Shown here: piece after piece, positions 16,967 to 26,126 of the stretch
Position numbering within the stretch: the first letter of the stretch is position 1
Layout: each line of letters starts with the position of its first letter
Assembly (NCBI GenBank): GCA_002427745.1
Contig: DIYF01000037.1
Location: forward strand, 38,713 to 102,712
DNA: 64,000 nucleotides
Source of the DNA: Roseivirga sp. UBA6061
GTDB lineage: Bacteria; Bacteroidota; Bacteroidia; Cytophagales; Cyclobacteriaceae
Reading direction: 5' to 3'
Translations under genes and position numbers: made by a program
The notes under the pieces: generated by a model
Databases searched by the model: none
What the model saw: the letters and a program-made list of their open reading frames with translations, nothing else
Told to the model about the DNA's origin: nothing

Positions 16967-19543
16967 CTACTCCTCTCTCAGGTAAGTTACCGGATTAAGG
17001 AACATCGCCCTGTATAGCTGAGAAGCAATGGTGATACCTGCCACCGCCAGAATGGTCAGCATGGTGATAGCACCTGTGTCCCAGGTAAAGCCCACGCTAT
17101 TGGCATAATCTGCCAGCCACTGTTTTACAAGCCAGACGGCTGCGGGCATTCCAACGGCAAAACCTAAAATAATCAGAACCAGATAGCGTGTAGAGAAGAT
17201 CCCGAAGATTTGCCGGGGTTCTGCACCCAGTACTTTTCTCACACTTACTTCTTTCATGCGCTGGCGTATTTGTGTACCTACAAAGCCCATCAGCCCCAGG
17301 GCTGTCAGGAAAACGGCTACCACAGCACCCGCTCTGGAAATCTTACGGATGTTGTTCTCCAGTTCGAATTGAGCCGCAATGTCGTCTTCGACAAAACTGT
17401 GATTAAAGGGAACGGGGGCAAAGTGGCTGTGATACACACTTTCAAGACCATCCAGAATGTTGTCAGTATTGGGATTGACCTTGATCATATGATCATAGTA
17501 GGGGAGCTGGGGAGACATATACATTACTGCAGGCTCCACTTTACCTTTGGGAGATCTGAAATAGAAATCTTCTACCACTCCGATAATAGTGGCCCCATCC
17601 AACTGACCATAGTCAAATTTGGTTTGATAGCCTATGGGGTTCTCAATACCGGTTTCTTTTAAGAAAGCCTCGTTTACAAGCAGCCCTGAGCTAACATCGG
17701 TAGGCATGTCAGGGTTGAAATTCCTGCCGTTAATGAGCTTTACACTCATCACATCCAGAAAGTGCTCATCTATCCGGGCATGTCTTACTTCCATATCACG
17801 TCCATCGGCCAGTTCAAATACAGTGCCGTTAAAGCCCGAGGCCATGGCTACCTGATCCACACCGGGAACGCGAAGCAGATCATCTTTGTAGCGCCTGATC
17901 AAATCATTGTCTCTCAACGGGCGAAAGAGCTGGATCAGGTTTTCTCCTGAGTAGCCCAGGTCCATATTCAGCAGGTAATTGAGCTGTTTGTTTACCGAAA
18001 GCATACCGGCAATAAGAAAGATGGAAATGCCAAACTGCAGTACCACCATAGATTTAGTCAGGATGCTGTTACCGCTGACCTTCGACTTGCCTTTCAGACC
18101 ATTGAGGGTGCTGAAACCCGATAAGACAAGTGCAGGGTAGATACCGGCAACCACTGTAACGATTACCAGAATCAACAGACCTCCCATCAGCGTTTGGCTG
18201 TTAAATATCTGGTTGAACTCATAGGTTTTATTGGCGTATTCGGCAAAACCCGGTAGCAGCACAGCCAGGATACCTATGGAGAGGACCAGCCCGATAAAGG
18301 CACTGATAAAAGCCTCGGTAACAAACTGCTTAAAGACAGATTTTTTTCTGGCGCCAAACACCTTGCGCACTGCCACTTCTTTGAGTCTTACAATGTAGTT
18401 GCCCACGGCAAAGGTGGAGTAATTGACACAGGCTATGATCAGGCAGAGAATGCCCACGATGCTTACAATAAGAATCAGTTGATTATCTCCACGGGCGTTA
18501 ATTCCATTTCCTGTACTGAAGGTGGGGTCGAGATGTATGGCTGTGTAAGGTTGTAAGCCCATAGCTACCTGTACCTCTCCGAAATCTTCATTTTTAAGAA
18601 GTTCTTCGGTCATTTTAATGGCTGTGATTTCAGGGCTTGCCTGTTCGTCCAGCAGAAAGAAGGAGTTCATATTGATATCGAACCAGTTGTTGAGGCGACT
18701 CGGGTTGTCACTGGCCCATACGGTAAAGGGTACCAGTATCTGAGGGCGTATGGAGGAGTTGAGCGGGAATGTTTCATAGATGCCCGTAATAGCGTAAGTT
18801 CTGTCTTCTCCTCTCATGCGAAGTACAATCTCCTGGTTGGCTATATCAAGGCCAATACCCAGGCGGTCGGCCATTTGCTGAGATATAACGACTGCATTGG
18901 GCTCTGTGAATTCCCCGGGCCGGCCTGCCAGAAAGTCGATATTGAAGATTTCAAAGAAATCAGGATCTGCATAATGAAAGCTCTGATTAAAGTAATCAGT
19001 ACCCTGCCTGAGCAGGCCGAAACCACTTTTAAAGCGAGAGCTCTTTTCTATTTCCGGAATATTTACCGGCAGTTCTTCACCCATTACATAAGAAGACCCG
19101 GCAAATTTGTCTGACAGGTTTTCATCGCTGAGTGTGGCGGTAGGTCTGTAAATCCTGTGGGCATTGTCGTGATAGCTGTCAAAGGAGTATTCATCTGTCA
19201 CAAATATGTAAGCAAGCCAGCAGACGGCAATTCCCAGGGCCAGCCCCAGGATGTTAAGACTGGAATAACCGCGGGTCTTCCACAAAAAGCGGAAGCCTGT
19301 TTTAAAATAGTTTTTGAGTAACATAAGACCGTTATTTTGAGTTTGGATATTGATTCTGTAGTAGCGGAGGCATCTCAGTACCTCAAAGATGTATTTGCGA
19401 TAGGCATAAGAAGCTCCACGCTCAGCGGTTCGCCACTGATAAGCCTCATATAAATCGCCCTCTACCTCTTCAATCAAGTCAGCAGGGCAGACCTTTTGCA
19501 GCACTGTGAGTGCCCACTTCGGGGGGCTTTTATAAGAGCCCAT
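16967..19543 (-). CDS. FtsX/MacB-type ABC permease with N-terminal prefix domain
   Basis: I use the ATG at 19543, giving 858 residues; the open frame extends 56 codons further upstream, but that part is antisense-like and overlaps the PadR gene. The N-terminal MGSYKSPPKWALTVLQKVCPADLIEEVEGDLYE-type prefix is seen in permeases that pair with PadR regulators. Two FtsX units follow, each with a periplasmic MacB-like domain and several membrane helices; the C-terminal unit has RMKEVSVRKVLGAEP. No ATPase gene is adjacent, so the nucleotide-binding partner must be elsewhere. The start overlaps the PadR gene by 14 bases, which suggests that PadR controls it. Confidence 0.88.
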   Translation of the reverse strand: MGSYKSPPKWALTVLQKVCPADLIEEVEGDLYEAYQWRTAERGASYAYRKYIFEVLRCLRYYRINIQTQNNGLMLLKNYFKTGFRFLWKTRGYSSLNILGLALGIAVCWLAYIFVTDEYSFDSYHDNAHRIYRPTATLSDENLSDKFAGSSYVMGEELPVNIPEIEKSSRFKSGFGLLRQGTDYFNQSFHYADPDFFEIFNIDFLAGRPGEFTEPNAVVISQQMADRLGIGLDIANQEIVLRMRGEDRTYAITGIYETFPLNSSIRPQILVPFTVWASDNPSRLNNWFDINMNSFFLLDEQASPEITAIKMTEELLKNEDFGEVQVAMGLQPYTAIHLDPTFSTGNGINARGDNQLILIVSIVGILCLIIACVNYSTFAVGNYIVRLKEVAVRKVFGARKKSVFKQFVTEAFISAFIGLVLSIGILAVLLPGFAEYANKTYEFNQIFNSQTLMGGLLILVIVTVVAGIYPALVLSGFSTLNGLKGKSKVSGNSILTKSMVVLQFGISIFLIAGMLSVNKQLNYLLNMDLGYSGENLIQLFRPLRDNDLIRRYKDDLLRVPGVDQVAMASGFNGTVFELADGRDMEVRHARIDEHFLDVMSVKLINGRNFNPDMPTDVSSGLLVNEAFLKETGIENPIGYQTKFDYGQLDGATIIGVVEDFYFRSPKGKVEPAVMYMSPQLPYYDHMIKVNPNTDNILDGLESVYHSHFAPVPFNHSFVEDDIAAQFELENNIRKISRAGAVVAVFLTALGLMGFVGTQIRQRMKEVSVRKVLGAEPRQIFGIFSTRYLVLIILGFAVGMPAAVWLVKQWLADYANSVGFTWDTGAITMLTILAVAGITIASQLYRAMFLNPVTYLREE

Positions 19544-19865
19544 AATCGAAAGATGTTTTGGGTACAAGCGACCACATCTGCTGTCGTCTTTCCTGTATTT
19601 CAGAGGCCAACCGGTAACCAGCCGGGGTGCCCTGATAATACTTCTTTCGCTTGCCGCCTCTTTCGGGTGTGGGCTCCCCGAAATCGGAGCTAACCAGCCC
19701 CTTTTGACCAAGCCGTTTCAAAACCATATGAATAGCCGGCAGAGAAATAGACTGTTTCATATGAGCTTCATAAACCTTGGCGATTTCCACACCATAGCTT
19801 TTGTCTTTCATCAGCACGATAATCAGTACTGTCTCTTCCAGTGTGCCAAGCGCAAAGTCTCCCAT
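19530..19865 (-). CDS. PadR family transcriptional regulator
   Basis: This 111-residue winged-helix protein begins MGDFALGTLEETVLIIVLMKD, as PadR regulators do, and has the RGGKRKKYYQGTPAGYRL wing. It overlaps the permease gene by 14 bases. PadR proteins usually repress their own operon and respond to envelope-active compounds. Direct repeats directly upstream (19870-19919) are the likely operator. Confidence 0.9.
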   Translation of the reverse strand: MGDFALGTLEETVLIIVLMKDKSYGVEIAKVYEAHMKQSISLPAIHMVLKRLGQKGLVSSDFGEPTPERGGKRKKYYQGTPAGYRLASEIQERRQQMWSLVPKTSFDYGLL

Positions 19866-19869
19866 ATTA

Positions 19870-19919
19870 TTAACTTTCGTTTAAAATATACTTTCGAATA
19901 TAGTTAACATTTGTTTAAA
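19870..19919 (-). promoter_or_regulatory. Candidate PadR operator: two 16-bp direct repeats
   Basis: TTAACTTTCGTTTAAA (19870-19885) and TTAACATTTGTTTAAA (19904-19919) agree at 14 of 16 positions with starts 34 bases apart. An imperfect palindrome, TATACTTTCGAATATA, lies between them. The first copy begins five bases upstream of the padR start codon. Confidence 0.5.
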
Positions 19920-19998
19920 AAATAAAACCGGGATACCTAAACAGTCGATTTAGTGTACTGAACTGTCGAATCAGGGATAGGTAATGGGGTAGAAACGC

Positions 19999-21297
19999 TT
20001 AGGCTTCTGAGAGTATCAGGTTTGCCGTTTTTCGTGCGTCAGGGCTTGTTTTTACTTTTTCAAGGGCTTGCCCGATATCCCAGATGAGGTCCTCTGAGTT
20101 TTCTACTCCGATGGAAAGGCGTAAAAGCTTTTCGCTAATGCCGTGCGATTCTCTTTCCTCCGGAGGAACTCCCGCATGTGTCATGGTAGCAGGGTGCTCT
20201 GCCAGAGATTCGGTTCCTCCCAGGCTCACGGCAAGTTTGATCAGCTTCAGGTTATCCAGAAAGGCAAAGGCCTCGGTCTCTCCTCCTTTGATATCAAAAG
20301 AAACCATGGCACCACTGCTATGGCACTGCCTGTTATAAATTTCCTGCTGACGGGGATCATCCAGGTTACCGAGGAAATGTATGCGCTTCACCTTGGGGTG
20401 GTTTACCAGAAATGCTGCTACGCGTTCTGCATTCCTGTTTTGTGTCGTCATGCGTACTTTCAGCGTTTCCAGACTGCGCATTAACAACCAGCCTGTCCAG
20501 GGACCGGCCATATTCCCAAGGAAAGTTCGCATTTCTTTTACCTGACCGATCAGTTCTCTGCTGCCCAGGCAAGCCCCGGCTATCACATCACTATGACCTC
20601 CTATATATTTGGTGGCAGAGTATAAAACCAGATCTGCGCCATGGGCCAGCGGATGTTGCCAGATAGGGCCCATATAGGTATTGTCCACGCTCAGTAAAAC
20701 CCGCCTGTCACTATTTGAGTAGCTGTCAGCTATATCCCGACACATACGGATATCAATCAGAGAGTTGGTAGGGTTGGCCGGTGTTTCTATATAGACCATT
20801 GCCAGGTTTTGCGCTTTTCCACTTTGCTCCAGGCGATCAAGAATCATTTCCTGGCTGTCTTTGGCGCTGAAGGGCAGCACGTCTATCCCAAAACCTGTCA
20901 GAATATCTTTTATGAAATGGCTGGTTCCTCCATAAACAGGATTGCTGTAGAGGAGCAGGTCTCCGGGCTTCAGAAATTTCAGCAACACGGTGGATATAGC
21001 AGACATACCGCTTTCAAATACAGCGCAGTCTTCAGCTTTGTCCCAGAGGGTGAGCCGGTTCTCGAGTATTTCCAGGTCCGGATTGTTCAGCCGGCTGTAA
21101 ATAAGGCCGGGCGATTCATTTTCCTCTTTTTCCCTTAAACCATAGGCCAGCTCAAAAAAGGACTTACCCTCACGTGCGGTCTTGAATACAAAGGTTGAAG
21201 TCTGGAAAATAGGGCACTTGATAGACCCTTCTGATAGTTCCGGTTTATAGCCATATGACATCATAAGGCTCTCTGGTTTCAGCATGTGGTAATCCAT
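19999..21297 (-). CDS. Cys/Met metabolism PLP-dependent enzyme (cystathionine gamma-synthase / methionine gamma-lyase class)
   Basis: This protein has 432 residues from the ATG at 21297; the open frame begins six codons earlier at a TTG. The PLP lysine lies in SATKYIGGHSD near residue 230, and the NPVYGG tyrosine segment near 120 is also typical. The family covers gamma-synthases, gamma-lyases and beta-lyases of sulfur amino acids. The divergent Lrp/AsnC gene 150 bases away suggests amino-acid-responsive control and, weakly, a catabolic gamma-lyase role. Confidence 0.88.
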   Translation of the reverse strand: MDYHMLKPESLMMSYGYKPELSEGSIKCPIFQTSTFVFKTAREGKSFFELAYGLREKEENESPGLIYSRLNNPDLEILENRLTLWDKAEDCAVFESGMSAISTVLLKFLKPGDLLLYSNPVYGGTSHFIKDILTGFGIDVLPFSAKDSQEMILDRLEQSGKAQNLAMVYIETPANPTNSLIDIRMCRDIADSYSNSDRRVLLSVDNTYMGPIWQHPLAHGADLVLYSATKYIGGHSDVIAGACLGSRELIGQVKEMRTFLGNMAGPWTGWLLMRSLETLKVRMTTQNRNAERVAAFLVNHPKVKRIHFLGNLDDPRQQEIYNRQCHSSGAMVSFDIKGGETEAFAFLDNLKLIKLAVSLGGTESLAEHPATMTHAGVPPEERESHGISEKLLRLSIGVENSEDLIWDIGQALEKVKTSPDARKTANLILSEA

Positions 21298-21446
21298 AGA
21301 CTTCTCTTTGTACAAAAATACAGTCTACAGGTGTTTGGTCTGCTAATGTGTGTTATATTAGAAAATATATCTATTAAATGATCTTACATGGATTAAAAAT
21401 CTGATTCCGATCATATGAAGCCATTTCTACAGATAAATTTACTGCC

Positions 21447-21935
21447 ATGCTTGACCAAACTGACCATAAGATCATAGACCTGCTACAACAGGATGCCAAA
21501 CTGACCATCAAGGAAATTGCAGGCAGACTGGGGCTTACCGCCACACCAATTCATGAGCGAATTAAAAAACTGGAAAAGGCCGGGGTAATCAGGCATTACG
21601 CTGCCGTGATCGATCGTGAGAAGATAGGGCTCAACATGCTGGTCTTCTGTAGTGTCTCTCTTAAAAACCATAACAGTCAGTACATTGAGAAGTTTGAGCG
21701 CGACATTCAACAACTCTCACCGGTAGTCGACTGTTACCATGTAGGAGGCATGTTTGATTACCTGCTAAAAGTAATGGCCTCAGATATGAGCGACTACCAG
21801 GAGTTTGTTTCCAAAAAGCTGGCTGCCCTCGACAACATAGGCACCGTACAGAGCTCTTTTGTAATGTCTGAGATCAAACACTCGCACAGCCTGCCATCAA
21901 AGGGACAGGTATTGGCAACGCAGCACAGGAAATAG
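21447..21935 (+). CDS. Lrp/AsnC family transcriptional regulator
   Basis: This 162-residue protein has an N-terminal winged helix (KIIDLLQQDAKLTIKEIAGRLG) and a C-terminal RAM ligand-binding domain (VVDCYHVGGMFDYLLKV). It is divergent from the sulfur-amino-acid PLP gene. The AT-rich 149-base gap between them, with runs such as TTATATTAGAAAATATATC, is a plausible Lrp-type binding region. Confidence 0.93.
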   Translation: MLDQTDHKIIDLLQQDAKLTIKEIAGRLGLTATPIHERIKKLEKAGVIRHYAAVIDREKIGLNMLVFCSVSLKNHNSQYIEKFERDIQQLSPVVDCYHVGGMFDYLLKVMASDMSDYQEFVSKKLAALDNIGTVQSSFVMSEIKHSHSLPSKGQVLATQHRK

Positions 21936-21951
21936 CTCTTACGCCAGACCT

Positions 21952-23262
21952 CTATTTGTAAGGGATTCCTCGGTTATATGGCCACTCACTCACCCAGTTG
22001 AAACCACGGCTTTTGAGAATGAAATCATCCGGATTAAAGTATTTGGTCTGTATCTCCAGAGTATCACCTTCGTAAATACCGCTCAGGCTGAGGTTGCCCT
22101 CTGTCCAGCGATAGTCAAAGCTGTAAACATTCACTGTGTCTCTGGGAGGTCTGAGCTTCAGTTGTTGTGCAACACTGTCAATTTCAGCGTTCAGGTAGAG
22201 GTTTCGGTTGTCCATGCCTCTGATAACGAAGAACTGTCGACCTCCGAAAAATGGTACATCCATAAAGGCTTTGCTCCATCTTACAGTATCCGTTGTAAGT
22301 GGAGGAAGTGTATCCCCGTTAATTACAAAATGCTCTACATCATGTATGCCGTAAAGGGCCGGCCTGGGTTGATCGGGGTCTATCTCATACTGTATACTGC
22401 CTCGGTATTGGTCTACTACTATATATCCGACAAGCAATACCTGAATGGCCAGGAGCAGACGATTCTTCCAGGGTGTTGAAAAGAATGGAGGCCAGTCAAC
22501 AGCACCGACAGCGCGGTTTTTTAGAAAGATTGACAAGAGTCTTTGCTTGTCGGCCAGGGCAATATAAATGCCTTGAAGCATCAACCTGAAAGAGAAAAGC
22601 TTGACAGGCACATCATAGGTCATGTTCATGGTGAAGACATTGAGCATGACCCCGGCTGCGGCCAGTGCCCCCAGGGTACGGGTTCGCCTGAACAGCAACA
22701 GCACACCTGCTATGGTCTCGCTCCATCCGGAAAACTGCTCATAAGGTTCGGATACCGACATGAAAGTCCACAGTATGCGCATGGGAGAGCTTTCTCCATA
22801 AGTCTCCAGCATACGGGCAATGCCTATATTCCCGAATTGCTCGCCAAAGGCTTTGATAAAACCATAGACAAAAAGCCAGTAAGCCAGATTGTACACTATA
22901 AGAATATGAAACCATCGCCAGAGCCTCGCATAGCTGATGCGCTTGCGGTCCAGTAAAGACCAGATAGTACCTCCGATGATGGTGATAACGAGTACTGTGG
23001 TGATTTGTACCCAGTTTTCGGTACGGTCGCCACTGCCGGGGCTGCCGGCAGGAAACTCTTCCATGCCCAGGAAAGTCAGGACGCTCCAGTGGTTAAAGGA
23101 ATTCCAGAAATCAGAGTACCAGTCTGAAATCTTATCGCCCAGCCAGGGGATCTGATCCAGGGGGAAGGGGAGTATGTAAAGAAAGAAAAAGATACTGATG
23201 AACCTGAAGGCTATCTTTCGTGAAGTGCTCCAGTGTTCATGTAAAGAGACCGTTTGCTCCAT
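21952..23262 (-). CDS. Multi-pass membrane protein with DoxX-like region
   Basis: This 436-residue protein has about six to seven membrane segments in its first 280 residues, including DoxX-like helices (around FSGWSETIAGVLLLFRRTRTLG), followed by a roughly 150-residue C-terminal domain of beta-rich appearance. I cannot assign a substrate or reaction. It converges on the Lrp gene with a 16-base gap. Confidence 0.75.
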   Translation of the reverse strand: MEQTVSLHEHWSTSRKIAFRFISIFFFLYILPFPLDQIPWLGDKISDWYSDFWNSFNHWSVLTFLGMEEFPAGSPGSGDRTENWVQITTVLVITIIGGTIWSLLDRKRISYARLWRWFHILIVYNLAYWLFVYGFIKAFGEQFGNIGIARMLETYGESSPMRILWTFMSVSEPYEQFSGWSETIAGVLLLFRRTRTLGALAAAGVMLNVFTMNMTYDVPVKLFSFRLMLQGIYIALADKQRLLSIFLKNRAVGAVDWPPFFSTPWKNRLLLAIQVLLVGYIVVDQYRGSIQYEIDPDQPRPALYGIHDVEHFVINGDTLPPLTTDTVRWSKAFMDVPFFGGRQFFVIRGMDNRNLYLNAEIDSVAQQLKLRPPRDTVNVYSFDYRWTEGNLSLSGIYEGDTLEIQTKYFNPDDFILKSRGFNWVSEWPYNRGIPYK

Positions 23263-23473
23263 GATAATGACGGATTAAAAAATAGACCTGTCGGGTCTGG
23301 AAACGATTTTTCGTAAATAAAAAAGTGAATCTATGGAAATATGGAATCAATCGCTCCGTTTTTTGTTATCAAAGGGTAGAATTCACACTGATTATCACCC
23401 ACTTAACGGTTTTTAACGTATAAGGGGTGGGGTATATGGCCGGTTAAGGCATTCTATATTAAACCCGATTATT

Positions 23474-23680
23474 ATGAGAAAGCGAAAAGTCAGTAGGAGA
23501 GCGGTATCACCAGAAGATTATCAGACCGGTTTCAAACTGGCACGACAGGAGTTTGAGTTTTTCGTAAGACTGAAAAACAGACTCAACTCCATCAGGGCCA
23601 CACAACAGCTTAAAAACGGAGAGCTTTTTTTAGAAACCATAGAGGTGCCCAGCGATGATATGCGGGACGACTATTATTAG
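23474..23680 (+). CDS. Small basic hypothetical protein
   Basis: This 68-residue protein begins with a basic MRKRKVSRRAVS stretch and has an acidic tail. No family is recognised. Its stop overlaps the stop of the convergent ferredoxin gene by four bases. The upstream 211 bases hold no other gene. Confidence 0.55.
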   Translation: MRKRKVSRRAVSPEDYQTGFKLARQEFEFFVRLKNRLNSIRATQQLKNGELFLETIEVPSDDMRDDYY

Positions 23681-24018
23681 CCGTCACTTTCATCTTCCGG
23701 AGCTAACTCTACTGCCAGCCCGTTCATCTCATTACTGATGTAGATCTGGCAGCCAAGCCGGCTGTTGTCTTCCACAAAGAAGGCAGAGTCCAGCATGTCC
23801 TCCTCATCTTCTGATGGTTCTTTAAGCGGAGTATCTTCCGTCAATATATACATATGGCAGGAGGCACAGGAAGCCGTACCGCCACAGGTTCCCTTCACCG
23901 GCAGCTCATTGGCCTTGCAGAGTTCCATCATATTAAAGTTCATATCTGTGGGAGCTTCTATCGTATGAACCTCCCCCAGACGGTCTTTAATACTGATTTC
24001 AATGATATTATCTTCCAT
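23677..24018 (-). CDS. 2Fe-2S ferredoxin (adrenodoxin type)
   Basis: This 113-residue protein has the four ligand cysteines in the CX5CX2C plus C arrangement: Cys45, Cys51, Cys54 and Cys90. The tail is acidic. Adrenodoxin-type ferredoxins pass single electrons, for example to P450s or Fe-S assembly. It follows the reductase gene by 6 bases, so the pair forms a short NADPH-to-ferredoxin chain. A link to the P450 at 9.7 kb is possible but inferred only. Confidence 0.92.
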   Translation of the reverse strand: MEDNIIEISIKDRLGEVHTIEAPTDMNFNMMELCKANELPVKGTCGGTASCASCHMYILTEDTPLKEPSEDEEDMLDSAFFVEDNSRLGCQIYISNEMNGLAVELAPEDESDG

Positions 24019-24024
24019 AGGGTT

Positions 24025-25029
24025 CTAGAAAGGGGTTACACCGTTAACGGTAGTATACTTAAAGCTGAGGTGCTTTTCAGGGTGAATACGCTTGAAGGCA
24101 GATTGCACCATCATGGTAGCCTCGTGAAAACCACAGAGGATTAGCTTGAGCTTGCCGGGATAGTCATTAATGTCTCCGATAGCATAAATGCCCTCTACAC
24201 TGGTGCTATAGTCAAGTGGATTTACAGTAATAGCATTACCATTCAGACCCAGATTCCAGTTGGCCAGTGGCCCCAGTTTGGGAGACAGACCAAAGAGAGG
24301 AATAAAGTAGTCTGTTTCCAGAATACGCTCTTCCTTCGCCTTGTTGGTAACCGTTACATTTTGCAGGTGTCCGTTACCTCCAATGGCAGTAATCTGGGAA
24401 TTGGTAAAAATGTCCATTTTACCTGCATTGGCGAGCTCAAAGGCCTTTTCAACGGAGTCCAGTGCTCCCCTGAATTGCTCCCGTCTGTGTACCAGGGTAA
24501 CCCTTTTCGCAATTTTTGACAGCTCAATGGACCAGTCGAGTGCTGAATCTCCACCTCCTGCCAGCACCACCTGCTTATCGCGAAACTTCTCCGGCTCCTT
24601 CACGATATAGTCTACTCCGTGATCTTCAAAATGGTCGAGCCCTTTCAAAGGAGGTTTCCGTGGCTCAAATACCCCAAGCCCTCCGGCAATAGCGATGACA
24701 GGAGCTTTGTGCTGTGTCCCTTTGTTGGTGGTGACTATCCACTTACCATCTTCGTCCTTTACAATTTCTTCTGCCCGCTCGCCCAGGGTAAAACCCGGAT
24801 CAAAGGGAGCAATCTGCTCCATCAGGTTATCTATCAGCTCACCGGCCAGTACCTTGGGGTAGCCGGGTATATCGTAGATGGGTTTCTTAGGGTAAATCTC
24901 TGTCAGTTGCCCCCCAGGCTGCCCCAGAGAGTCGATCAGATGGCATCTCAGTTTGATTAAACCTGCCTCGAAAACGGTGAATAATCCCACAGGGCCGGCT
25001 CCGATAATCAGTATATCCGTTTCAATCAT
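24025..25029 (-). CDS. Ferredoxin-NADP+ reductase, thioredoxin-reductase-like type
   Basis: This 334-residue flavoprotein has the FAD motif IIGAGPVGL at residues 8-16, an NADPH motif around LAGGGDSALDW near 155, and the FAD closing motif AIGDIND near 290. It lacks the CxxC redox pair of thioredoxin reductase, which marks the YumC-like ferredoxin-NADP reductases. It is first in a two-gene operon with the 2Fe-2S ferredoxin. Confidence 0.9.
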   Translation of the reverse strand: MIETDILIIGAGPVGLFTVFEAGLIKLRCHLIDSLGQPGGQLTEIYPKKPIYDIPGYPKVLAGELIDNLMEQIAPFDPGFTLGERAEEIVKDEDGKWIVTTNKGTQHKAPVIAIAGGLGVFEPRKPPLKGLDHFEDHGVDYIVKEPEKFRDKQVVLAGGGDSALDWSIELSKIAKRVTLVHRREQFRGALDSVEKAFELANAGKMDIFTNSQITAIGGNGHLQNVTVTNKAKEERILETDYFIPLFGLSPKLGPLANWNLGLNGNAITVNPLDYSTSVEGIYAIGDINDYPGKLKLILCGFHEATMMVQSAFKRIHPEKHLSFKYTTVNGVTPF

Positions 25030-25164
25030 ATTAGTCTATTAAACTAGTAGGGTATAAGTCCACTATATAGACAGCTAATGCAGGAAATAAGTTTCAAAAA
25101 AAGCTGCTTTTCGAAATCTGTAATTCTTCACTTTTATGAATCAAGTGTTAGTTGCGCAAACTTG

Positions 25165-25346
25165 TGCGTCAGGGAGGGGGGCGAATCCGAAAATAGTGCG
25201 AAATACAAGGTGGTTGGATTTGGCACGCGCTGGGCCGTGCGGCAAAAACCAGCCTTGGATTTGGTATTTTCGGGAAGGGTTCCTGCCTGCCTTAGTACCT
25301 AAGTACGGCTGGCAAGGTTTGGTTCCTTTTTGGCCGCAAAAAGGAA
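25165..25346 (+). repeat. 182-bp dispersed repeat, copy 2
   Basis: It is a direct-orientation copy of 15856-16037 with about ten mismatches and no gaps, ending in the same perfect 10-bp inverted repeat (25323-25346). It lies in the 491-base gap between the ferredoxin reductase start and the MarR gene stop. I see nothing else in this gap. Confidence 0.85.
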
Positions 25347-25520
25347 AAGCTGAAATCAGGTTTTAAACATGGAATTTGGCCTCAAGGATGAATACTGGAA
25401 AGACATTCAGGCCTACACGCAATAATTTGAAAATCTTCTGAAGATGCCTAAGAGGTTTTGGTAACAATTGCTTCCCCTCCTGGAAGGGGAATATGTAGTC
25501 AACATATTTCTGTCCAGTTC

Positions 25521-26126
25521 TTAACGAGCCAATAAATGCTCAGGGCAATCGATCCGCAATGTCTCCTTGCTCAGTCTCTTTTCAAGCAACAGGCAGTGAT
25601 GATCATGATGCCTGTCTCCTCTATAGTGAGCACAACTATAGCACATCCGCTGGGTGGAAATCACGTCAGTAGCGGCCAGGCCATCAATGAGTGTAAGCAT
25701 GCGCTCCAGCACGATGGACTTTTCCGTAGTTCCCAGCTTTGCCAGTTGCTCCTGAAGAGGATGTGAAAACGACTCTATCTTTTCAGTCAGGTTTTTACCC
25801 TTTGCTTTCAGGCTTAACAGGCGACTTCTCGAGTCATTCGGGTTCTGTTTTGATACGATAAGCCCTTTTTCTACCAGAGATTTGAGAGCGTCACTGATCG
25901 TAGGTTTGGTAACGTTGAGCTCCCTGGCAAGGATAGCCGGTTTGCCCAGAGCTGGTTCATGGTTTTTGAGAAAAATGAGAATCTGCATTTGGATAGGACT
26001 GATTCCGTGAACCTTGGCCTGGTCCCACAGTAGAACCCTGAACACCTCGGCCATTTTTTCGAAGGCGACTACCAGTCTGCTATCAAGGTCTTCTTGTTGC
26101 GTTTCTCTGTCAAATGCTGAATTCAT
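25521..26126 (-). CDS. MarR family regulator with C-terminal Cys/His-rich domain
   Basis: Residues 1-150 form a MarR winged-helix protein (recognition region REL-NVTKPTISDALKSLVEKG, wing with DSRSRLLSL). Residues 160-201 add a tail with Cys162, Cys165, His167, His173, His174, His176, His177, Cys178, Cys194 and His197. The CxxC...HHxHHC...CPEH layout suggests a bound metal or Fe-S cluster, or thiol sensing. The gene is last in a six-gene operon and its start overlaps the thioredoxin-like gene by four bases. Inverted GTTAGG half-sites upstream of the first gene may be its operator. Confidence 0.88.
   Translation of the reverse strand: MNSAFDRETQQEDLDSRLVVAFEKMAEVFRVLLWDQAKVHGISPIQMQILIFLKNHEPALGKPAILARELNVTKPTISDALKSLVEKGLIVSKQNPNDSRSRLLSLKAKGKNLTEKIESFSHPLQEQLAKLGTTEKSIVLERMLTLIDGLAATDVISTQRMCYSCAHYRGDRHHDHHCLLLEKRLSKETLRIDCPEHLLAR

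Noticed and set aside
19544..19711. 56-codon N-terminal extension of the FtsX permease
   Set aside because: It overlaps the padR gene in another frame, is of basic non-membrane composition, and the typical prefix-domain start is at 19543.
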